Shown here piece after piece: positions 1 to 7,781 of a stretch of 64,000 nt of DNA. Source of the stretch: Longimicrobiales bacterium. Lineage in GTDB: Bacteria > Gemmatimonadota > Gemmatimonadetes > Longimicrobiales > Gaopeijiaceae. The stretch lies in contig JAQWPM010000021.1 in assembly GCA_029245345.1 (NCBI GenBank), positions 558,001-622,000 on the forward strand, given 5' to 3'. A program made the position numbers and the translations under genes. The notes below the pieces were generated by a model. It made no database searches. It saw nothing but the letters and a program-made list of their open reading frames with translations, and had not been told where the DNA came from. How positions within the stretch are numbered: position 1 is the stretch's first letter; the number at the start of each line of letters is the position of its first letter.

Positions 1-1275
1 CCACTTCACGATGGGTGCGCACAACGCGTCGCCGAGCTCACGAGCGAGCGATTCGCAGTTGGCGTCCAGCACATAGTTGTGTTTTCCGGTCGTGAGCCAA
101 GGACCGTTCTCCTCGACTCCGCCGGTCGCGACGATCGCTGTCCGCTTCCCAGCCGCGAGGGCATCCCGCACGTCCATCCACGTCAGTTCTTCCAGCCATA
201 CGGACTGCGCTTCTGGGAGTGGGTTCGGCGTGTCCGAACAGTTGTACGTGTTCGCACGACAGTCGCCTCCGCCCATCGTACGAGGGTCAGGGGCTGGACG
301 CTCCCCACGGCCACCGCCACCACCGGTACGTGGCGGCTGAGGGGGCTCGGGTAACGTCCCACCGTTGCTGATGGCGGACTGGATCGCCTCCACGGCGTTC
401 GTCGCGCGGAACTCGACCACAGCCCTGCCCCATTCGAGGGTCTGCACGCGGTTGGAAAGGTCGACGCCGTCGATCGTGGCCAGTCCGGCATCGACTCGCT
501 CCTGCCATCGAATCGAAGATGGGTCATCCACGAACATGTTGACCGCGATATCCGGCTCGTCGTGCAAGCCATCCCGCTCACCCCATGGCATGAGGTTCTC
601 TTCGAAGAAGTTCCTCATAGCCGTGTTGTCGTAGTACTCACCAATGTGAGCCACGACCGGACTCCCGCCCCACGCAGCAGTCAGCCGCTCCGCGACAGCT
701 CGCTGGTGACCCTGATTCGATCCCGAGTCACCGATGAACAGGATGTTCTCGAAGCCGTGGGCTTTGTATGAAGTCGCGATATCGGTGAGAACCGCCTGGA
801 ACGTCTCACCACTCGCGCTGATCGTACCCGGACTCAGCATGTGACTCGACGGGGGATCAATGTTCCCCTCGGGCACGTAAGGCAGAACCGGGGCGCAAAG
901 GGCATTCCCCAGCTTTCGGGCAATCGCCTCACAGTTGGCGGTGAGCACATAGTTGTGCTTGCCCAAGACGAGCCAGGGACCGTTGGGCTCTATGCCACCG
1001 GTCGAGATGATGACCGTGGTCTTCCCTGCATCGAGGGCATCCCGAACGTCCATCCACGTCATCTCTTCTGTCCAGATGGACGTGTTGGGTGGAAGCGGGT
1101 TCGGGGTGTCTTTGCAGTTGTAGACGCTGCCCTCATTCTCAACCGGATTCAACGGATTCAAGGGTTGGGGGCCACACGAACGCCCCTGAGCGGCCGCCGG
1201 GGAAGCGGTCAGCGCGAGTCCGGCGAGCATACCGGCAAACACAACAGTCGAGGCATGGAGCTTCTTCAAGGTCAT
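1..1275 (-). CDS. Exported tandem creatininase-family protein (3' end beyond window)
   Basis: The frame is open from the ATG at 1275 to the left edge (425 codons, stop outside). GGAGAG lies just upstream of the ATG. The protein begins with a Sec-type signal peptide ending near residue 30 (SPAAAQ). It then carries two copies of one module, each introduced by a linker containing YNC.DTPNPLP and followed by W.EE.TWMDVRDAL. The first domain (about residues 67-280) has TGGIEPNGPW, SPGTIS and GDSGSN, which match the creatininase signatures G..E.HGPH, PGTIS and NGHGGN. The second domain starts near residue 350, after a Gly/Pro-rich linker, and repeats TGGVEENGPW. Creatininase-family enzymes hydrolyse cyclic or linear amides with two metals. 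Here the usual His after the Glu is Asn, and the NGH His is Asp in domain 1, so the metal site is altered. The substrate is unknown. Confidence 0.85.
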   Translation of the reverse strand, partial: MTLKKLHASTVVFAGMLAGLALTASPAAAQGRSCGPQPLNPLNPVENEGSVYNCKDTPNPLPPNTSIWTEEMTWMDVRDALDAGKTTVIISTGGIEPNGPWLVLGKHNYVLTANCEAIARKLGNALCAPVLPYVPEGNIDPPSSHMLSPGTISASGETFQAVLTDIATSYKAHGFENILFIGDSGSNQGHQRAVAERLTAAWGGSPVVAHIGEYYDNTAMRNFFEENLMPWGERDGLHDEPDIAVNMFVDDPSSIRWQERVDAGLATIDGVDLSNRVQTLEWGRAVVEFRATNAVEAIQSAISNGGTLPEPPQPPRTGGGGGRGERPAPDPRTMGGGDCRANTYNCSDTPNPLPEAQSVWLEELTWMDVRDALAAGKRTAIVATGGVEENGPWLTTGKHNYVLDANCESLARELGDALCAPIVKW

Positions 1276-1316
1276 CTCTCCAAAAGACAGTCGCGGGGCG
1301 CTTGGGTGACCCCGTA

Positions 1317-1762
1317 GGCTGCTGATTATTCAGCCATCTGACGAAACCGGCAACGGGTTCGGGCAATCGACTTGCTTTACCTCCAGTCAGCGTGGGAAGC
1401 CAAAGCACGTCGAACAGAGAAACACACGGGGCGAGGAGGTGACCGATGGGATGGCGCGCGGAGAGTGCAGTGATGGTGTTGGGAGCGATCCTCAGTGGAT
1501 GGCGGCTCGTGGAATGTGGCTCTCTCTACGAGGTGGGCGTAGACATGTCGGACCCGACGCGCTGGTCCAAATGGGGCACGCTACAGCTCGACCTACCTCA
1601 TGCGAAACACGCCGGCTTGGAGGGTCGCTGGTTTGTTATCGGACACGAATTGCGGGTCGCTTCGGGTTCGGACGATGAAGCCCACATCGCTTTCACATAC
1701 GCGCACGCGAATCCCTCGGTCGCGCAGTGGCTCATAGACACATTTCATGGCTGCTGATTATT
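1317..1762. repeat. 14-bp perfect direct repeat flanking an orphan ORF
   Basis: GGCTGCTGATTATT occurs at 1317-1330 and again at 1749-1762. The 418 bp between the copies hold little besides the ORF at 1446-1757, whose last codons and stop lie in the right copy. No transposase or inverted terminal repeats are visible. The pair could be a target-site or recombination scar, or chance. Confidence 0.5.
1446..1757 (+). CDS. Hypothetical 103-aa protein
   Basis: I do not recognise this protein. The ATG at 1446 is preceded by a full Shine-Dalgarno AGGAGGT at 1434-1440 with a 5-nt spacer. This is the main reason to believe it is translated, and it argues against an earlier GTG at 1439 that would overlap the ribosome site. 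The product has a short apolar N-terminal stretch (about residues 9-18) and a C-terminal half with a mixed, soluble-looking composition containing several Trp and His residues. It faces away from the creatininase-like gene and sits between 14-bp direct repeats. It may be a small acquired gene or a remnant of a longer one. Confidence 0.45.
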   Translation: MGWRAESAVMVLGAILSGWRLVECGSLYEVGVDMSDPTRWSKWGTLQLDLPHAKHAGLEGRWFVIGHELRVASGSDDEAHIAFTYAHANPSVAQWLIDTFHGC

Positions 1763-1808
1763 GGGGGGCCCACGTAGCCCTCGCGGTTCCATGCCCCAAA
1801 ACGCACGC

Positions 1809-1838
1809 GGGGCGGCCCGCCCGAAGACGAACCGCCCC
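1809..1838 (-). terminator. Possible terminator downstream of the symporter operon
   Basis: GGGGCGG (1809-1815) pairs with CCGCCCC (1832-1838) across a 16-nt loop, about 40 nt past the stop of the small symporter-associated gene. On the minus strand a TTTT run follows several bases later. The long loop makes this a weak call. Confidence 0.3.
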
Positions 1839-1877
1839 ACTTGTTCACACGAGCCCCAACGAGCTCAGCGTTCTACG

Positions 1878-1979
1878 CTACTTGTCGGGCCCAGTCAGGA
1901 TCTTGTAGTAGCACCATCCTGCGAGTCCCCACACAAAGCTCAGCGAGCCAACCAGTAGAATCCATCCGCCGATCGTCAT
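1878..1979 (-). CDS. 33-aa membrane protein, small partner of the NSS symporter (MetS-like)
   Basis: This short gene encodes 33 residues: an N-terminal hydrophobic helix (about residues 5-23, GGWILLVGSLSF then VWGLAGW) and a short polar tail ending TGPDK. Its ATG overlaps the symporter stop as ATGA (1976-1979), and GGAGGTG lies upstream of the start inside the symporter 3' end, so the two are probably translationally coupled. Tiny one-helix proteins of this shape commonly follow bacterial neurotransmitter:sodium symporter genes. In corynebacterial MetPS the small subunit is needed for methionine/alanine uptake. Position, length and hydropathy support that role; sequence similarity was not tested. 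Confidence 0.8.
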   Translation of the reverse strand: MTIGGWILLVGSLSFVWGLAGWCYYKILTGPDK

Positions 1980-3586
1980 GATGCACCTCCGCTGCTGACA
2001 TGTTCTTTACCGTCGAGGTCCATCCCCAGGTCACGCCACCGTTTCTCGCCGAGGCGAACGATCCACATCAGCACGAGCAGCACTGCCGCTAGCAGGCCAA
2101 GCGCCAATTGAGCCATCGGCTGCTGTCCAATCTGTGCGATCGACGCCGGTAGGTTCGTCCAGGCGAACGCGCCCAGAACGATCAACAGGTACCCCGGAGC
2201 CACCCACTTCATGATGAAGCGGAAGATGGTCGGGATCTTGATGTCAGATCCGTGGTGGATCTCCTTCCATCCGGTATCGATCCCGAAGATCCAGCTGAAG
2301 GCGATGATCTCGAGCATGGCCAGCACCAGAATCAAGAAGGTCCCGATCCAGAAGTCGATCGTGCTCCAGAAGACCGCACCCTCGGTGAAGTAGATCACCA
2401 TGAAGGAACCGACCAGGCAGATTGCGACCACAAACCATGTGCCGCGTATGCGGTCGACGCCTAGGGCTTCCTGCATGAACGCCACCGCTGGCTGGTACAT
2501 CGAGATCGAGCTCGTGACCGCAGCGAGGAAGAGCATGAAGAACCAAACCGCGCCGACTACGGGGCCGAACACGCCCATTTGAGCGAACACGACCGGCAGC
2601 GTCTGGAAGCCGAGACCGAACGTACCACCAGCTGCGGCGGCGATCGTGCCGCTCAGGCCCAGGAAGACGAACGATGCGGTCAGCGTAATCAGCCCACCGA
2701 AGCCGACTTCGAAGACCTCGTTCGTTGCCGCGGCCGTGAGACCCGACAGCGCTACGTCATCATCCTGCTTCACGTAGGAAGCGTAGTTCAAGATGATGCC
2801 GAAGCCGACCGAGATACTGAAGAAGATCTGCCCAGCCGCGGCGAGCCACGTCTGTGGGTTCCTCAGTGCCGAGTAGTCGGGGTTCCACATGTACGCCAGG
2901 CCACCCATCACGTTCTGATCGGGCAGCGATGGATCCGGCGTTCCCAGCGTCAGCACGCGGATCAGCACGATGAGCGCACAGACAGCCATGAGGGGCATGG
3001 CAAAGGAAACGAACTTCTCGATGCCTTTCGAGATCCCGCGCATGATCAGGAAGATGTTCATCCCGAACGCGATCGCCCAAAACGCGATGGTCGGTATTCC
3101 CAGCCCGCCGAAGAAAATCCCGTTTCCAGCGGTTCCGGTGAAGTCGTTGTAGAACGAAGTCGACGCGGCCGTCTGGGTCGCAATCGCGGTCGACGGATCG
3201 ATCGTCATGCCGCCGGTCAAGTAGGCGTAGAAGTAACCCAAGCACCACGACGCGATAAACGTGTAGTAGAAGGAGACCGCGAGTGGGATCAGGACGCCAA
3301 TCACACCCGAATACCGCCAAAAGGACCCCTTCCCGATCACGCCCATGATGGCTGGCGCGGAGTGGAAACCTTTCCGGCCACCGTAGCGTCCCATGGCCCA
3401 CTCGGCCCAACAAATGGGAATCCCAAGCAGAACCAGCGCGATGAAGTAAGGGATCAGGAACGCGCCGCCGCCGTTCGCGGCCGCTTGGCCGGGAAAGCGA
3501 AGGAAGTTCCCGAGTCCTACGGCAGATCCGGAGACCGCCAGGATAACTCCTAGCCTTGATCCCCATTGCTCCTTCTGTCCGGACAT
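1976..3586 (-). CDS. Neurotransmitter:sodium symporter (NSS/SNF) family transporter
   Basis: This 536-residue polytopic membrane protein belongs to the LeuT/SNF fold. Such transporters use a Na+ gradient to import amino acids or related amines across the inner membrane. The first helix carries the family signature SGSAVGLGNFLRFP (residues about 19-32), which contributes the unwound substrate and sodium site. It is followed by NGGGAFLIPYF in helix 2 and roughly ten more hydrophobic segments, a normal length and topology. The chosen ATG gives MSGQKEQWGSRLG, a usual N-terminus for the family. The gene overlaps by 4 nt the 33-codon gene that follows, which suggests a MetPS-like two-component transporter. 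Its substrate cannot be read from the sequence, but the many secreted peptidases around it make amino acids likely. Confidence 0.93.
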   Translation of the reverse strand: MSGQKEQWGSRLGVILAVSGSAVGLGNFLRFPGQAAANGGGAFLIPYFIALVLLGIPICWAEWAMGRYGGRKGFHSAPAIMGVIGKGSFWRYSGVIGVLIPLAVSFYYTFIASWCLGYFYAYLTGGMTIDPSTAIATQTAASTSFYNDFTGTAGNGIFFGGLGIPTIAFWAIAFGMNIFLIMRGISKGIEKFVSFAMPLMAVCALIVLIRVLTLGTPDPSLPDQNVMGGLAYMWNPDYSALRNPQTWLAAAGQIFFSISVGFGIILNYASYVKQDDDVALSGLTAAATNEVFEVGFGGLITLTASFVFLGLSGTIAAAAGGTFGLGFQTLPVVFAQMGVFGPVVGAVWFFMLFLAAVTSSISMYQPAVAFMQEALGVDRIRGTWFVVAICLVGSFMVIYFTEGAVFWSTIDFWIGTFLILVLAMLEIIAFSWIFGIDTGWKEIHHGSDIKIPTIFRFIMKWVAPGYLLIVLGAFAWTNLPASIAQIGQQPMAQLALGLLAAVLLVLMWIVRLGEKRWRDLGMDLDGKEHVSSGGAS

Positions 3587-3788
3587 TCAGTGCTCCAGTC
3601 GTGGGCAGTAAATTCGGTCGTTCTGTCAGTGGGACGATTGAGGGCGCCATTGTATCACGTAGACGGCTTCGAGGCATCTACCGGAGGACGACAGCTACGC
3701 CTCGCCGTCTCCCGCCCTTCGATGTACGATCGTGCCGAGCCGGCACTTGCACGGCCGACATCGTTCCGATCAACCCAGACAGCAACTC

Positions 3789-6050
3789 ATGTCACGACTC
3801 ATTACCCGATTCAGGTTCTCCGCTGCATGCGTCGTCTTGGCGATCTTATTCGTCCCGGCGTCGACACACGCGCAGCTCCTCGGCTTCTCGGACGAGAGCA
3901 GCGCGATGCAGCGCGACCTCGAGGCCGACTACGACAGTCAGCTCAACGCGGACAACCTGGACGAATGGCTGCAGTACCTCACGCGGCACCCAACTCACGT
4001 CGGCTCTCCCGGCGGTAAGGCCAACGCCGAGTGGATCGCAGACAAATTCCGCTCTTGGGGTTTTGAAACCCGCATCGACACCTACCACGTGATGTTCCCG
4101 ACCCCACGTGAGCGCATGGTCGAGCTCGTCTCGCCCAATCGGTACGTGCTGAAGCTGGAGGAGCCCGAGGTCGAGGGAGATCGGACGTCAGGCATCACCC
4201 AGGATCTGCTCCCGACGTACAACGCGTACTCGGCGGACGGCGACGTAGAAGGTGAGGTCGTCTATGTGAACTACGGCATCCCGGCGGACTACGACGAACT
4301 GGCACGGCACGGGATCAGCGTCGAGGGCAAGATCGCACTGGCTCGGTACGGCGGTTCCTGGCGCGGCATCAAGCCGAAAGTCGCGGCCCAGCACGGCGCG
4401 ATCGCCACACTGATCTACTCGGATCCGCGAGACGACGGCTACTTCCAGGGTGATGTGTACCCGGACGGTCCGTATCGCATGGCCCAGGGCGCCCAACGCG
4501 GCTCCGTGGAAGACATGCCGCAGTACCCCGGCGATCCGCTCACTCCAGGCGTCGGCGCCACGCTCGACGCGGAGCGCTACACCGTCGAGGAATCGCCGAC
4601 GATCATGAAGATCCCGGTGCTTCCCATCTCCTACGAAGACGCTCAGCCGATCCTAGCGGCGATGGGCGGCCCAGTCGCACCGGCCGCATGGCGTGGAGCG
4701 CTCCCACTCACGTACCACCTCGGACCGGGACCCGCCCGCGTGCACATGAAACTCGAGTTCAACTGGGACCTGACGCCGGCCTATGACGTGATCGCGATGC
4801 TGCCTGGTTCTGAATTCCCGGACGAATGGGTCGTTCGTGGCAACCACATGGACGGGTGGGCGTTCGGTGCAGGAGATCCTTTGAGCGGGATGGTCGCGCT
4901 CATGGAAGAAGCTCGTGCTGTTGGCGAGATGGTGAAGAACGGATGGCGGCCAAAGCGCACGATCGTTTATGCCGGATGGGATGCTGAGGAGCCCGGCCTG
5001 CTCGGCTCCACGGAATGGGCCGAGGATCACGCTGCGGAGCTGCAAGACAAGGCCGTGGTTTACATCAACTCGGACGGGAACGGTCGTGGCTTTGTTGGTG
5101 TGGGCGGCTCGCATACGCTGGAGCGTCTCGCCAACGAACTGGGGGACGAAGTCATCGATCCCCAGACGGGCATCTCGGTAAATGACCGCCTGAAGCACGC
5201 CCGCGCCGTCGATGGAGCAGCCGATGTGTACACGAGGCGCGACCGCCGTATCGGCCCGCTCGGGTCGGGGTCGGACTACACGCCCTTCTTGCAGCACCTC
5301 GGCATCGCCTCTCTGAACATCGGGTTCGGCGGTGAGAACGGAGGCGGATCGTACCACTCCATCTTCGATTCGTACGACCACTACTCCCGCTTTGGCGACC
5401 CGGGCTTCGCATACGGAATTACGCTCGCCAAGACAGCGGGGCGGGCGACGCTACGCATGGCGAACGCTGACGTGCTTCCGTTCCGCTTCGGCAACTTCGC
5501 GGACAACGTCCAGATGTACTTGGGCGAGGTGAAACAGCTCGCGGCGTCCATGCGAACGGAGACGGAGCTACACAACCGACTCGTCGAAAACGACTCCTAC
5601 GAGATCGCCTCGGACCCGACGAAGACGTACGTACCGCCGGAGGCCAAGGAGCCGGTGCCGCACATCAACTTCGCTCCCGTCGAGAACGCGGTGGCGCGGC
5701 TCGAAGCCGCAGCGGCCCGGTATGACGAACTCATGGCCTCGGCTGTGTCGCAGGGTCTTCTAGGCGGCGGCACAGGCGAAAGACTGAACAACCTGCTGCA
5801 GGGCATGGAGCAGCGGATGACGCGCGAAGAGGGTCTACCTCGCCGCCCTTGGTTCCGGCACATGATCTACGCGCCGGGCTTCTGGACCGGGTACGGCGTG
5901 AAGACGCTCCCGGGTATTCGGGAAGGCCTAGAGGAACGGGCCTGGGACGAGGTGGACATGTTCGTCGACGAAGTCGCGGCGGCGCTCAACCGTGTGAGTG
6001 ACGGATTGGACCAAGCGGCCGCACTGCTTTCAGCCGCTGAGCCGGGCTAA
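3789..6050 (+). CDS. Exported M28 peptidase, glutamate carboxypeptidase II-like
   Basis: This 753-residue protein has a Sec signal peptide (residues 1-28, ending PASTHA). ATG 3789 was chosen because earlier in-frame codons only add Arg-rich sequence before it. A protease-associated domain (about 150-330) is followed by the M28 catalytic domain and a C-terminal helical dimerisation-like domain ending with a WFRHMIYAPG segment. All expected di-zinc ligands are present: His in NHMDGW (about 355), Asp in GDPLSG (about 365), the Glu pair in DAEEPG (about 399-400), Asp in NSDG (about 429) and His in YHSIFD (about 522). It should be a periplasmic or secreted metallopeptidase removing C-terminal residues from peptides. 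It converges on the DUF885/propeller operon across a strong terminator. A paralogue at 53650-55818 also neighbours a large propeller gene. Confidence 0.93.
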   Translation: MSRLITRFRFSAACVVLAILFVPASTHAQLLGFSDESSAMQRDLEADYDSQLNADNLDEWLQYLTRHPTHVGSPGGKANAEWIADKFRSWGFETRIDTYHVMFPTPRERMVELVSPNRYVLKLEEPEVEGDRTSGITQDLLPTYNAYSADGDVEGEVVYVNYGIPADYDELARHGISVEGKIALARYGGSWRGIKPKVAAQHGAIATLIYSDPRDDGYFQGDVYPDGPYRMAQGAQRGSVEDMPQYPGDPLTPGVGATLDAERYTVEESPTIMKIPVLPISYEDAQPILAAMGGPVAPAAWRGALPLTYHLGPGPARVHMKLEFNWDLTPAYDVIAMLPGSEFPDEWVVRGNHMDGWAFGAGDPLSGMVALMEEARAVGEMVKNGWRPKRTIVYAGWDAEEPGLLGSTEWAEDHAAELQDKAVVYINSDGNGRGFVGVGGSHTLERLANELGDEVIDPQTGISVNDRLKHARAVDGAADVYTRRDRRIGPLGSGSDYTPFLQHLGIASLNIGFGGENGGGSYHSIFDSYDHYSRFGDPGFAYGITLAKTAGRATLRMANADVLPFRFGNFADNVQMYLGEVKQLAASMRTETELHNRLVENDSYEIASDPTKTYVPPEAKEPVPHINFAPVENAVARLEAAAARYDELMASAVSQGLLGGGTGERLNNLLQGMEQRMTREEGLPRRPWFRHMIYAPGFWTGYGVKTLPGIREGLEERAWDEVDMFVDEVAAALNRVSDGLDQAAALLSAAEPG

Positions 6051-6077
6051 CGAGCCTTGGCATTTGGAGCAACCAAG

Positions 6078-6117
6078 ACACAAAAGGCCCGGGCAGCACC
6101 GCCCGGGCCTTTTGTGT
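6078..6117. terminator. Bidirectional intrinsic terminator
   Basis: A perfect 17-bp stem (6078-6094 with 6101-6117) with a 6-nt loop is flanked by AAAA on the left arm and TTTT on the right, so it reads as GC stem plus U-run on both strands. It lies between the convergent stops at 6050 (+) and 6141 (-) and should end both transcripts. Confidence 0.92.
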
Positions 6118-6140
6118 GTCCTGATTCAGCCAGCAGCGTC

Positions 6141-7781
6141 TTAGCGTCTCCCCAGATCCAGGATCGGGTCCTTTTCACCTGTCATCGCCCAGCGAGCGAG
6201 GACCGTCGGGATCACACCTTCGGCATAATACGCGTCGAAGAACCGCTTCACCGTGAAGCCGTCGCCCTCGGCCATGGCGTACTCCGCCAGCAGCTCCTCG
6301 ATCTGGACCTTTCCGCTCACATAGCTCGTTCCGTACCCCGGCTGTCGTAGGTACAGATGCTGCTCGAAGCGGACCAGCTCACCTTCTGTGAGCCACCCGC
6401 GCGGCGTCCACTTCATCGCGTTCGCCACCGCATCCTCCATATCGTACACACCGCCGTGAAGCCTCAAGCCGCTCAGCGCCCGAGCTGACCGCTGAGCGAG
6501 CATGACCCAGGTCAGCTCACGCGCCCGCGGTTGGCCTTCTAGAAGGCCAAGGTGCATGAACATCTCTTCTACGCCGGTCGCGAGTCCCTCTGAGCGGGCG
6601 TCGAAGATGTTGTAGAGCAGAGGGGTCGCACGGATCGGGCTCGAGTGCGGATCCTCACGCATACGAGCCAGCTCGATCCAGTGGTGCATATGCGGACGGA
6701 ATGCATCGGGGCTGCGGTAGATCACCTCGAGGAAGAAATTGCGCACCTCGCCCGGCTCCGCAGCGGAGAAGGAACCGTTCACGGCTCGAAGCGCTGCGTC
6801 CATCCACGGCTCAAGCGTCTCAACCTCTTCGTCACGCAGAAATTTCATATACCGCGTCACGGACATGTTGAGCAGGTCGTCGTAGTCCTTCGCGTTGTCG
6901 ATACGTGGGAGCTCCGGAAGATGCCGATTCCGATTCTCTTCGAGTCGCATGGACGAATGTGAGCGCGCCAACTCCCTGCGCATGATCATGACCTGGTCCG
7001 ACCACGTGTAGGGGACGAGATGGACGTTCTGCATGTACCAGGTGTAGTTCTCCTCTCCTACTCCGGATGGCCCGGTCTTTGACGGAGCTTCTGCCTCCAG
7101 CCACGTCCTGAACGATTCAGACGCGTCCGCGGCGGCCGAGATCGAGGCATCCAACTCGCGGCTCGTTCCGGCGACCTGCCGACCGTACGCCTCGAGGTCG
7201 CGTGCCTGCCCGCCGAACGAACGATCACCCGCGAGCCACAGGTCGCGAGCGTTGGAGTCATCCAGGTTGCCCCTGGCCTGCTCGAGCAACCCAGGAATCG
7301 CACCGATCTTCTCGGTGATTTCTGCCGCGTCTGCAGCCGACAACGGATAGTCGTACTTCCAGGTGTCGACGAATCCGTGCACGGACATTCCCTCATGCGC
7401 CGGCACGTCGCTTTCGGCCATGAACACCGTCGCGTAGAACGCCGGATCTCTGGCCCAGGGTCGCCTTACACGATGATCGAAGTCCAGTCCGTTCATCTCG
7501 GCACGAATCAGGTGCCAATCGATCTGCTGCGCGATGGGCCAGCCGTCCACATTCATGGCGTACAGCCGGTCCATCCAGTCCTCGAGCTCGGCGTGCTGCC
7601 GATCCATGGCGCGTTGCGTGTAGTCCGGCACGCCGCCTTCGAACGCCGGCATCTCGAACGCGCGCCACGCGTCGTAGAAGTCGACGAGCTCTGCGTGGGT
7701 CGTCTGGGCCGCGGAATCCGCGCCGGTGGTCGCTAGGGCTACCGCAACGGCGGCGAGGGCCCGTCTCAGCTGCACGATCAC
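6141..7781 (-). CDS. Exported DUF885-like protein
   Basis: The favoured start is the GTG at 7781. It overlaps the stop of the upstream propeller gene as GTGA, has GGGGGAAGG upstream, and gives a clean signal peptide (MIVQLRRALAAVAVALA to DSAAQ). An ATG at 7814 is the alternative. The 546-residue product is mostly helical. Near the C-terminus it has EGLATGVEEM, QRSARALSGLRLHGG and LRQPGYGTSYVSGKVQIEEL, matching the conserved second half of DUF885 proteins, often annotated as putative carboxypeptidases. The HExxPGHH zinc motif normally present in DUF885 was not found, so catalysis is doubtful or different. It is co-transcribed with the VPS10-type propeller. Confidence 0.72.
   Translation of the reverse strand: MIVQLRRALAAVAVALATTGADSAAQTTHAELVDFYDAWRAFEMPAFEGGVPDYTQRAMDRQHAELEDWMDRLYAMNVDGWPIAQQIDWHLIRAEMNGLDFDHRVRRPWARDPAFYATVFMAESDVPAHEGMSVHGFVDTWKYDYPLSAADAAEITEKIGAIPGLLEQARGNLDDSNARDLWLAGDRSFGGQARDLEAYGRQVAGTSRELDASISAAADASESFRTWLEAEAPSKTGPSGVGEENYTWYMQNVHLVPYTWSDQVMIMRRELARSHSSMRLEENRNRHLPELPRIDNAKDYDDLLNMSVTRYMKFLRDEEVETLEPWMDAALRAVNGSFSAAEPGEVRNFFLEVIYRSPDAFRPHMHHWIELARMREDPHSSPIRATPLLYNIFDARSEGLATGVEEMFMHLGLLEGQPRARELTWVMLAQRSARALSGLRLHGGVYDMEDAVANAMKWTPRGWLTEGELVRFEQHLYLRQPGYGTSYVSGKVQIEELLAEYAMAEGDGFTVKRFFDAYYAEGVIPTVLARWAMTGEKDPILDLGRR

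Noticed and set aside
2579-3553. Long open frame antisense to the NSS symporter
   Set aside because: Its product is Arg/Asp/Gln-rich with no domain, and it lies wholly opposite a clearly coding transporter in GC-rich DNA, where antisense frames stay open by codon bias.
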